This document shows positions 27,908 through 35,030 of a DNA stretch of 64,000 bases, piece after piece. Source of the stretch: Psychroserpens mesophilus (GTDB lineage: Bacteria > Bacteroidota > Bacteroidia > Flavobacteriales > Flavobacteriaceae); NCBI RefSeq assembly GCF_000826645.1, contig NZ_JXJP01000014.1, positions 124,001 to 188,000 of the forward strand, given 5' to 3'. Below the pieces are notes generated by a model. That model did not search any database, was not told the DNA's origin, and was given only the letters and a program-made list of their open reading frames with translations. The position numbers were made by a program, and so were the translations under genes. Each line of letters opens with the position of its first letter. Positions within the stretch are counted from its first letter, which is position 1.

Positions 27908-28756
27908 ATGAAAAAAATACAACTCATCATATTACTTTTTACGTCATTTATGTTTGCTCAAACAGAAATCAAGACGCATGAAGTTTATTTTGAAACTGAT
28001 CAGTTTGAAATACCTCCTACAGAACACTACAGATTACTGTTATTTCTATCTGAAATTGAAGGACTTGACATAAAAAAGGTGTCTATTTACGGATTTACTG
28101 ATGATCGTGGAAGCGACTCGTATAACCTTGTACTATCGCAAAATAGAGCAAATTCTATAAAAACTATTTTTTCAAATAATGAGTTCGATGAATCAATTAT
28201 AACTAATGTTGATGGAAAAGGTGAGATTCTTTTAAAATTGGTAAAAGAAGAAGATATTCATAAAATTAGAGGCCTTAACCGAAAAGTCGAAATTATTGTA
28301 GAACCTTACAGTCCGCCTCGAGTTAAAAAAGTTGTCGCTGAAAAACGAAAAGTAGAAGATATTATAAAAGGCGAATTAAAAGCTGGTGATAAATTCACCC
28401 TAGATAATATTTTGTTTAAAACAGGTTATAGTAAATTACTACCAGAATCAAAATCAACACTAGAAAGTTTAGCACAAGCATTATTAGAACGAAAAGATAT
28501 CTATTTTACCATTCAAGGTCATGTGTGTTGTACGCAAAATAGTAGAGATGCGATAGATCGTCAAACCAAAAAAAGGAATCTGTCTGTTGCCAGAGCTAAA
28601 TTTATTTACGATTATCTGGCAAAAAAAGGTGTTGATAAACGACGCATGAAATATGTTGGTATGCGGCGTAAATTTCCCTTAGGAGGTGAACCAAAGTTTG
28701 ATCGTCGTGTCGAAATTTTAGTGACTTATGTTGGTACTGCTAGTCAGCGCGATTAA
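27908..28756 (+). CDS. periplasmic protein with two OmpA-like domains
   Basis: A 282-residue protein with a signal peptide (ending FMFAQ) and two consecutive OmpA C-terminal-like peptidoglycan-binding domains: about 25-138 (YFETDQFEIPPTEHYRLL...GFTDDRGSDSYNLVLSQNRA) and about 160-278 (ILFKTGYSKLLPESKSTLES...RRVEIL). There is no beta-barrel, unlike classic OmpA. The second domain carries an unusual Cys-Cys pair (GHVCCTQNS). It presumably tethers to peptidoglycan. Its TAA overlaps the stop codon of the convergent GNAT gene. Confidence 0.85.
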   Translation: MKKIQLIILLFTSFMFAQTEIKTHEVYFETDQFEIPPTEHYRLLLFLSEIEGLDIKKVSIYGFTDDRGSDSYNLVLSQNRANSIKTIFSNNEFDESIITNVDGKGEILLKLVKEEDIHKIRGLNRKVEIIVEPYSPPRVKKVVAEKRKVEDIIKGELKAGDKFTLDNILFKTGYSKLLPESKSTLESLAQALLERKDIYFTIQGHVCCTQNSRDAIDRQTKKRNLSVARAKFIYDYLAKKGVDKRRMKYVGMRRKFPLGGEPKFDRRVEILVTYVGTASQRD

Positions 28757-29196
28757 TGTTTAAGCATTCCAATATGTGGAATACCATCTTCAAGATACTC
28801 CTCTCCTACTTCAAAAAATTCTAAAGTGTTATAAAAACGTTTCAAATACGTTTGAGCAGAAATTTTAATAGTCGTTACATTAAAATGTGTTTTTATCGCT
28901 TCAACTGAAGCTTTCATAATCTCATATCCATATTGATGTTGACGTTCTGAGGCTCTAACCACTACTCTACCAATACTGGCTTCTTTGAAATAATCACCTG
29001 GTTTAAAAACTCTTGTGTAAGCGACTAATTTTTCATTTTTATAACCAAGTACATGAAGTGCATTTTGATCTTTTCCGTCGATATCCTGATACACACAATC
29101 TTGTTCAACAACAAAGACTTCACTTCTTAGTTGAAGCAAATCATATAACTCCTGAGTTGTCAATTCCTGATAGATTTTGACTTTTATTTTTAGCAT
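28753..29196 (-). CDS. ElaA-like GNAT N-acetyltransferase
   Basis: A 147-residue GNAT protein resembling E. coli ElaA: YDLLQLRSEVFVVEQDCVYQDIDG near the start, VAYTRVF, and the acetyl-CoA loop region IGRVVVRASERQHQYGYEIM. The substrate is unknown. It is the last gene of a minus-strand set after rpiB and the CDF transporter, separated from the latter by a repeat pair. Its stop codon overlaps that of the convergent OmpA-domain gene. Confidence 0.86.
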   Translation of the reverse strand: MLKIKVKIYQELTTQELYDLLQLRSEVFVVEQDCVYQDIDGKDQNALHVLGYKNEKLVAYTRVFKPGDYFKEASIGRVVVRASERQHQYGYEIMKASVEAIKTHFNVTTIKISAQTYLKRFYNTLEFFEVGEEYLEDGIPHIGMLKH

Positions 29197-29211
29197 TATT
29201 TCGAATGGTTT

Positions 29212-29272
29212 GTCATCCTGAACTTATTTCAGGATCTCATTATTTTGGATTCTACATCAATTTTAGAATGAC
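29212..29272. repeat. inverted pair of stem-loop repeat units (units 6 and 7)
   Basis: Unit 6 (plus, 29212-29238): GTC, arm ATCCTGAA, loop, arm TTCAGGAT, CTC. Unit 7 (minus, 29247-29272): arms ATTCTA/TAGAAT, ending GAC. The GTC ends face outward. Different arm sequences in the two units are each self-complementary. Confidence 0.8.
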
Positions 29273-29285
29273 AGTTTCACATTGG

Positions 29286-30203
29286 TTAATCCTGCACAAT
29301 AACATCTTTAGAATCCGCTTTATTAAATTCTGGCTGAATCGTAACATGATTGATTTCAAATGTATCGTGTAATAAGGATTCAATGTCATGTAATACCTTA
29401 TCAAATTCAGTAATAGTAATATTCTCTTTTAAATCTAAATGTGCTTCTAAGTGCAATTCATCATCATTGAGACACCAGACGTGAACATGGTGTAATTTAC
29501 TAACTTCTGGTAATTGATTAACAACTCTAACGAGCTCTTTGACATTAATTTGTTCTGGTGTAAAAAGCATTAGAATTTTAGTCGATTTCTTCAGAAGATC
29601 ATAACCTACCCAAATGAGATAGAGCGCAATTAAAAATGTTAAGACACTATCGACCCAAAACAATTGATAATACTTCATTAATAAACCACCTATTAATACT
29701 GCGACACTTGCCATCATATCTGTTAATAAGTGTAAATAGGCAGAACGCATATTGAGATTAGAATTCGCGTCTTTTTTTAACAAAAGTACACTCGCACCAT
29801 TACCTATAATGGCAATAAGTGAGAGCCAAATCACTAAAGTAGATTCAATTTCTTCGGGATTTTTAAAGCGTTTTACAGCTTCTATAATTAATAAAACAGC
29901 TACGATAACTAAAGTCGATGCATTAATAAATGCGGCTAAAATTTCAGCACGTTTATAACCAAACGTTCTATGAATAGAGGCTTTTTGTCGAGATAATTTG
30001 GAAGCTATATAACTTACAACCAAAGAAATGACATCACTAAAATTATGAAGAGCATCACTTAGTAAGGCTAAGCTTCCTGAAAGCAATCCACCAATCACTT
30101 GAGCAGCTGTAATGACTATATTTAAAGCGATAGAAATTAAAAGATTTCTACCTTTAAAATCGCTGTGAGAATGTGAGTGATTATGAGAATGTGAATGACC
30201 CAT
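29286..30203 (-). CDS. cation diffusion facilitator (zinc/cobalt-type efflux)
   Basis: A 305-residue CDF transporter with six membrane helices. The N-terminus is His-rich (GHSHSHNHSHSHSD). Helix II and V metal sites are visible as SDALHNFSDVISL and HLLTDMMASVAVL. A cytoplasmic domain (about 210-290) contains HHVHVWCLNDDELHLEAHLD. It exports zinc, cobalt or cadmium using the proton gradient. Its start abuts the rpiB stop codon, so it is in the same operon; the metabolic link is unclear. Confidence 0.93.
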   Translation of the reverse strand: MGHSHSHNHSHSHSDFKGRNLLISIALNIVITAAQVIGGLLSGSLALLSDALHNFSDVISLVVSYIASKLSRQKASIHRTFGYKRAEILAAFINASTLVIVAVLLIIEAVKRFKNPEEIESTLVIWLSLIAIIGNGASVLLLKKDANSNLNMRSAYLHLLTDMMASVAVLIGGLLMKYYQLFWVDSVLTFLIALYLIWVGYDLLKKSTKILMLFTPEQINVKELVRVVNQLPEVSKLHHVHVWCLNDDELHLEAHLDLKENITITEFDKVLHDIESLLHDTFEINHVTIQPEFNKADSKDVIVQD

Positions 30204-30638
30204 TTAACATGACATAGGAATCTTATCTATTCGATTTTGATGACGACCACCTTCAAATGCAGTATTTAAAAAAGTATCAACCATTTCAATAACTTGTTGT
30301 TCTGCTGTAAAACGCGCCGGAATACTTAAAACATTTGCGTTATTGTGTTGTCTTGCTAAAGCTGTAATTTCTTTAGTCCAACATAAAGCAGATCGCACAC
30401 CTTGATGTTTATTAGCAGTCATATTGGCGCCATTTCCGCTTCCACAAACAATAATTCCAAAATCAACTTTTTTTGCTTCGACATCTTGTGCTACTGGATG
30501 GACAAAATCAGGATAATCTACACTATCATTTGAATCTGTTCCGTAGTTATTAACAGTATAGCCTTTTGCTTTTAAATGCTTTACAATTGCCTGTTTATAC
30601 TCGGTTCCTGCGTGATCGTTACCTATAGAAATAGTCAT
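30204..30638 (-). CDS. rpiB: ribose-5-phosphate isomerase B
   Basis: A 144-residue RpiB that interconverts ribose 5-phosphate and ribulose 5-phosphate in the pentose phosphate pathway. Motifs are SIGNDHAGTEYKQAI (substrate site), DYPDFVHPVAQDV, and IIVCGSGNGANMTANKHQGVR, the catalytic Cys being in CGSGNG. The final RIDKIPMSC is typical. It is the first gene of the rpiB-CDF-GNAT set, divergent from the long gap to the T9SS genes. Confidence 0.94.
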   Translation of the reverse strand: MTISIGNDHAGTEYKQAIVKHLKAKGYTVNNYGTDSNDSVDYPDFVHPVAQDVEAKKVDFGIIVCGSGNGANMTANKHQGVRSALCWTKEITALARQHNNANVLSIPARFTAEQQVIEMVDTFLNTAFEGGRHQNRIDKIPMSC

Positions 30639-31249
30639 GGTTATGAGGTGTTGTTTAAAAGTATAAAGTTAATAATTGCTTACAAATAATCCGAAGGATA
30701 TTAACGTTAGTTATTCATAATACTTAGGTTTGAAATTTATGTTCGAGACCTGAGTATTACAGCATGTTAACATCTAAGTCTTTTACAACTCATTACTTGT
30801 TGATATCTTATCTTAAGTATTTAAAACTTTTGTTAGGATTATCTGATAATTTTTACAAACCAAAACTTAAATGAAATGACCTAAAAAGTTAATCATTTTT
30901 TTTAGCGAAGTTATCAGTATCAAAATCATTACATACAAACACTAAAAATTTAATTATTTATTAAATATGAGTTGTCAACATAGGTTATGAACAGCTGTTA
31001 ATAGCTTTCAAAAAAGTATTATAAATGAGTTATTTAAAGATTTATAAATTGTTAACTTCCTATTAATCGAATTCTATAAATCATTAATCAAAATAAATTA
31101 AACTAAAGTTATACCGTTATTAACACCCTATAATAATCATCATTTATTTTTTTAAATTTTAAAAGAAAAAAGATGATAGTGTTATATGTGTTGATAAGTA
31201 ATTTTTTTGTTGGATTATTAAATTAACTTACTTTTAAAGAAAATAATCG
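30639..31249. other. 611-bp AT-rich gene-free stretch
   Basis: I see no ORF of useful length, tRNA, stem-loop unit or clear promoter here. The DNA is very AT-rich with many TTAAT, ATTAAT and TTGTTAAC-like runs. It separates rpiB from the first T9SS cargo gene on the opposite strand and must hold both promoters. It could carry an unrecognised small RNA or long leader; nothing in it looks like DnaA-box clusters. Confidence 0.6.
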
Positions 31250-33082
31250 ATGATGAAAAAATTACTACTACTTTTAATTTTAACACCTTTTTTAGGATTA
31301 GGTCAAACTTTTAATGATGGCGTTTTAGAATATACGGTTACAGATGGTCTTAATGTATCTGTCAATAGATTTAATGATGTATGCCCAACAGGTGATGTAA
31401 TAATTGAAGAAACAGTTATTAATAATGGGGTAACTTATACTGTTACTAGTATTTCTGAGTTTGCATTTTATGATTGTACTGGATTAACAAGCATTATTTT
31501 ACCTAACTCACTGACTTCTATTAATAATTGGGCTTTTTATAGCTGTACAGGATTAACAAGTTTAGTTTTACCTGACTCATTAACTACATTAGGTTTTAAT
31601 ATTTTTAAGAATTGTACAAATTTAGTTAATGTTACTTTACCAAGTTCTCCTTTATTAAGTTTAGGAGATGCTATGTTTTCAAATTGTACAAGTTTATCAA
31701 ATATTAATTTACCAGACTCATTAATTAGTATAGGAAATTCTACATTTTATAATTGTACAAGCTTATCAAATATTGATTTACCAGACTCATTAATTACTAT
31801 AGGAGATTCTACATTTTCAGGTTGTACAGGATTAACAAGTGTAAATTTACCAGACTCTCTCTCAAGCATAGGTGATTATGTTTTTGATTTTTGTACAGGA
31901 TTAACAAGTGTAGATTTACCAGAATCTCTCTCTAGTATAGGTTATGGTACATTCACTTATTGCGAGGGATTAACGAATATAGTATTACCCAATTCTCTAA
32001 CTAGCATAGGAGATTATTCTTTTTTTGGTTGTATAGGATTAACAAGTATAACTATTCCAAACTCTTTAACAAGTGTAGGTGATCATGTTTTTGAAGTTTG
32101 TACAGGGTTAACAAGCATAAATTTACCAGAATCTCTTACTAGTATAGGGGATTATACCTTTAGGGGTTGTTCAGGATTAACTAGTATAGATTTACCAGAA
32201 TCTCTAACAACGATTGGAAATCAAACATTTTTACAATGTACAGGATTAGAATGTATTACGCTTCCAGATTCAATTACTGAATTAGGTAATGGTACTTTTC
32301 AAGCTTGTACAGGTTTAATAAATATAAACTTACCAGCATCACTTTCTAATATTACTCTTGCAACTTTTGGAGATTGTGAAGCATTAACTAATATAAATCT
32401 TCCAGCATCACTTACCAATATTGGAGGTTTCTCTTTCTTTGATTGTCATAGTTTAGAAAGTGTTACTGTAAACAATGAAACACCATTAACAATAAACAGT
32501 TCTGTTTTTAATTTAGTACCTGTAGAAAACGTAACACTATATGTACCAATTGGTACTGTAACAGATTATCAAACAAGTCCTGAGTGGGAAAATTTTAATC
32601 CAATTTTAGAGCAATTATCAGAAGCAGAATTAGGTTTAATAGAAGTTGTTGATGATATATTAGGTAATACAAATTGTTTTGAAATTACAGCAACACAGCT
32701 CAACGCTATAGAAGGCGTTTCAGGAGCAATTGATGGCGTTAACTATACAACAGCCTTACAAAACGGTACTTATGCAGACCCAAATAATCCAACAGCAGCA
32801 GAAATACAAGCTGTTATTGATGCTGTTAATAATTTCTTGAGTTTAGAAGAGAATTCACTTTCAGTAATAAAACTCTACCCAAACCCAGCAAAAAACCAAT
32901 TTACCATTCAGTTAAATGATGCATCAAGTTTAGAACAAGTTATCATTTACAACACTTTAGGTCAAGAAGTATTAATTTTAAAAGACACCATTGTTGATAT
33001 TTCAACATTAGCTTCAGGATCATATATTGTTGAAATCACAACTAATAACGGAAAAGCGTCTAAAAAACTCATTATTGAATAG
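31250..33082 (+). CDS. secreted BspA-like leucine-rich-repeat protein with T9SS sorting domain
   Basis: A 610-residue secreted protein. A signal peptide (KKLLLLLILTPFLGLGQ) is followed by about fourteen 23-residue BspA/TpLRR-like repeats (about residues 65-410), consensus TFxxCTGLTSIxLPDSLTSIGDY. A short beta domain with VTLYVPIGTVTDYQ follows, then a linker about 465-525 (EGVSGAIDGVNYTTALQN, NPTAAEIQAVIDAVN), and a type A T9SS sorting domain (KLYPNPAKNQFTIQL...GSYIVEITTNNGK) at the C-terminus. It is probably displayed on the cell surface and may bind proteins or polysaccharides. Codons are strongly AT-biased. The linker and sorting domain are nearly identical to those of the next gene. Confidence 0.93.
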   Translation: MMKKLLLLLILTPFLGLGQTFNDGVLEYTVTDGLNVSVNRFNDVCPTGDVIIEETVINNGVTYTVTSISEFAFYDCTGLTSIILPNSLTSINNWAFYSCTGLTSLVLPDSLTTLGFNIFKNCTNLVNVTLPSSPLLSLGDAMFSNCTSLSNINLPDSLISIGNSTFYNCTSLSNIDLPDSLITIGDSTFSGCTGLTSVNLPDSLSSIGDYVFDFCTGLTSVDLPESLSSIGYGTFTYCEGLTNIVLPNSLTSIGDYSFFGCIGLTSITIPNSLTSVGDHVFEVCTGLTSINLPESLTSIGDYTFRGCSGLTSIDLPESLTTIGNQTFLQCTGLECITLPDSITELGNGTFQACTGLININLPASLSNITLATFGDCEALTNINLPASLTNIGGFSFFDCHSLESVTVNNETPLTINSSVFNLVPVENVTLYVPIGTVTDYQTSPEWENFNPILEQLSEAELGLIEVVDDILGNTNCFEITATQLNAIEGVSGAIDGVNYTTALQNGTYADPNNPTAAEIQAVIDAVNNFLSLEENSLSVIKLYPNPAKNQFTIQLNDASSLEQVIIYNTLGQEVLILKDTIVDISTLASGSYIVEITTNNGKASKKLIIE

Positions 33083-33118
33083 CTCTCTATTTTTATTAGC
33101 TATAAACCAAATATTATT

Positions 33119-34792
33119 ATGAAAAAATTATTATTCCTTTTTTTTATTATGCCTTTGTTAGGACTAGGTCAAACTCAAATCCATCAAGAAATATTAGGAA
33201 CTCCTAATAATTATTATTTTGCAACTAGTATTGCTTTATCTCATGATGGTAATACTGTAGTTATTAGTACACCTGGTTTAGGTGCTCCTTCTGGGGCTTC
33301 TGGTTATATTGAGGTTTATGAAATTTCTAATGATTTATGGACACCAGTAAGTAGTGCTATTCACGGAGGTTATAATGGTGATCTTTTTGGAGAAAGTGTA
33401 GCTTTATCTAGTGATGGTAGTATTATTGCTGTTGGCGCTCCAGGTAGTCAATATACTCAAAGTTATGCAGGTTTAGTACGTGTCTATAAGAATGAAAATG
33501 GAACACTTACTCAATTAGGTTCAGATGTAATTGGAAATAATCAAATCTATAGTAAGTTTGGTTCTAGTGTATCTCTATCTGATGATGGAAATACACTAGC
33601 TATAGGAGCAATTGATGCATTTCCTGGTGGAGGTATAGTTAGCGTTTATAGATTAGTTAATAATGACTGGACTTTAATTGGTCAAAATATTAATGATTTA
33701 GATACTTATTATGATGCTAATTTTGGCGCAAGCGTTGCCTTATCATCAGATGGTTCAAAAATAGCAATAGGTGCAACTAAAGGTAATTTTTCTGAAGCAG
33801 GGTACGTGGTTGTTTTTGAAAATATTAATGATACTTGGGTACAAGTTGGTGATGTAATTAATGGTGATAGTATAGGAGATCAATTTGGAAGAGAAATAAG
33901 TATATCATCAGATGGAACTATTATTGCTATAGGAGCTCCTTATAATGATGATAATCAAACAGCTTCTGGTCATGTAAAAGTTTTTGAAAATATAAATAAC
34001 ACTTGGACTCAAATTGGCAATACTATAATTGGAGATAATTTACAAAGTAATTGTGGTAGTGGTGTTGCACTATCATCTGATGGTTCAATTCTTGCAATAG
34101 GTTCTGAAGGTAATTGGGATCCTACGCCAAGTACACAAGGTCTAATTAGAATTTATAAAAATATTAATAATGATTGGATTCAGGTTGGTAATGATATTTT
34201 TGGACAAAGTAATGCTAGTGAATTTGGAGCTAGTGTAGGAATTAATCAAAATGGTGAAAAAATTGTGGTTGGCGCACCACGATATTATGATGGTACTAAT
34301 TTAATAGGTCATGTTTTAACTTTTAGTTATGCTTCAGAATTAGCACTATTAGAAGTTGTAGATGATATTTTTGGTAATTCTAATGGAGACAATATATCTG
34401 CAAGACAACTCAACAATATAGAAGGCGTTTCAGGAGCAATTGATGGTGTTAATTATACAACAGCTTTACAAAATGCAACTTATGCAGATCCTTACAATCC
34501 AACAGCTGCAGAAATTCAAGCTGTAATTGATGCTGTTAATGACTCCTTAAGTTTAGAAGAGAATTCACTTTCAGTATTTAAACTCTATCCTAATCCAGCA
34601 AAAAATCAATTTACAATCCAGTTCACTACCTCACTAAGTTTAGAAAAAGTAACCATTTACAACACTTTAGGTCAGGAAGTATTAACTTCAAAAAATACCA
34701 TTGTTGATACCTCAACCTTAACTTCAGGATCATATATTGTAGAAATCACAACCAATAATGGAAAAGCGTCTAAAAATCTCATTATTGAATAA
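33119..34792 (+). CDS. secreted seven-bladed propeller-like protein with T9SS sorting domain
   Basis: A 557-residue secreted protein. A signal peptide (KKLLFLFFIMPLLGLGQ) is followed by seven repeats of an FG-GAP/integrin-alpha-like motif, for example FGESVALSSDGSIIAVGAPG and FGSSVSLSDDGNTLAIGA, each trailed by a xVxVYxNxNxTWxQxG strand, suggesting a seven-bladed propeller (about 25-400). The C-terminus repeats the linker (EGVSGAIDGVNYTTALQN) and T9SS sorting domain of the preceding gene. It starts 36 bp after that gene, so they are co-transcribed, and ends at a strong terminator. A surface adhesion role is plausible but not shown. Confidence 0.92.
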   Translation: MKKLLFLFFIMPLLGLGQTQIHQEILGTPNNYYFATSIALSHDGNTVVISTPGLGAPSGASGYIEVYEISNDLWTPVSSAIHGGYNGDLFGESVALSSDGSIIAVGAPGSQYTQSYAGLVRVYKNENGTLTQLGSDVIGNNQIYSKFGSSVSLSDDGNTLAIGAIDAFPGGGIVSVYRLVNNDWTLIGQNINDLDTYYDANFGASVALSSDGSKIAIGATKGNFSEAGYVVVFENINDTWVQVGDVINGDSIGDQFGREISISSDGTIIAIGAPYNDDNQTASGHVKVFENINNTWTQIGNTIIGDNLQSNCGSGVALSSDGSILAIGSEGNWDPTPSTQGLIRIYKNINNDWIQVGNDIFGQSNASEFGASVGINQNGEKIVVGAPRYYDGTNLIGHVLTFSYASELALLEVVDDIFGNSNGDNISARQLNNIEGVSGAIDGVNYTTALQNATYADPYNPTAAEIQAVIDAVNDSLSLEENSLSVFKLYPNPAKNQFTIQFTTSLSLEKVTIYNTLGQEVLTSKNTIVDTSTLTSGSYIVEITTNNGKASKNLIIE

Positions 34793-34816
34793 AAATCAAA
34801 GTATATTATTTTTATA

Positions 34817-34846
34817 AAGACCTGTTAATTTAACAGGTCTTTTTTA
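34817..34846 (+). terminator. rho-independent terminator after the T9SS gene pair
   Basis: An 11-bp stem AGACCTGTTAA/TTAACAGGTCT with a minimal loop is followed by a T-run, 25 bp past the stop codon. Confidence 0.9.
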
Positions 34847-34887
34847 TTAATTTAACAGTATCGAAACACTATTAAATAATTAAACCG

Positions 34888-34895
34888 TAGATTTG
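34888..34895 (+). promoter_or_regulatory. -7 promoter box possibly serving rnr
   Basis: TAGATTTG fits TAnnTTTG. It lies 135 bp before the rnr ATG, so a transcript from here would carry repeat units 8 and 9 in its leader. Confidence 0.4.
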
Positions 34896-34943
34896 CAGAA
34901 ACTTAATGACTTCTCTTCTCTAAAATTAAGTTGAATAATAATT

Positions 34944-35008
34944 GTCATTGCGAGCAAAGCGTGGCAATCTCTTTTAAAAATGAGATGCTTCGTTCCACTC
35001 TGAATGAC
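34944..35008. repeat. inverted pair of stem-loop repeat units (units 8 and 9)
   Basis: Unit 8 (plus, 34944-34971): GTC, arm ATTGC, core GAGCAAAGCGTG, arm GCAAT, CTC. Unit 9 (minus, 34982-35008): GAG, ATGC, core, GAAT, GAC; its arm has one mismatch. GTC ends face outward. The pair lies 22 bp before the rnr start codon. Confidence 0.8.
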
Positions 35009-35030
35009 GCACAATTAGATTACAAATTAA

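Noticed and set aside
30639-31249. AT-rich gap considered as a replication origin
   Set aside because: No cluster of DnaA boxes and no dnaA gene nearby.
31470-32470. Regular 69-bp periodicity that could suggest a CRISPR-like or satellite array
   Set aside because: It is the coding sequence of leucine-rich repeats; units vary at synonymous sites and there are no spacers.
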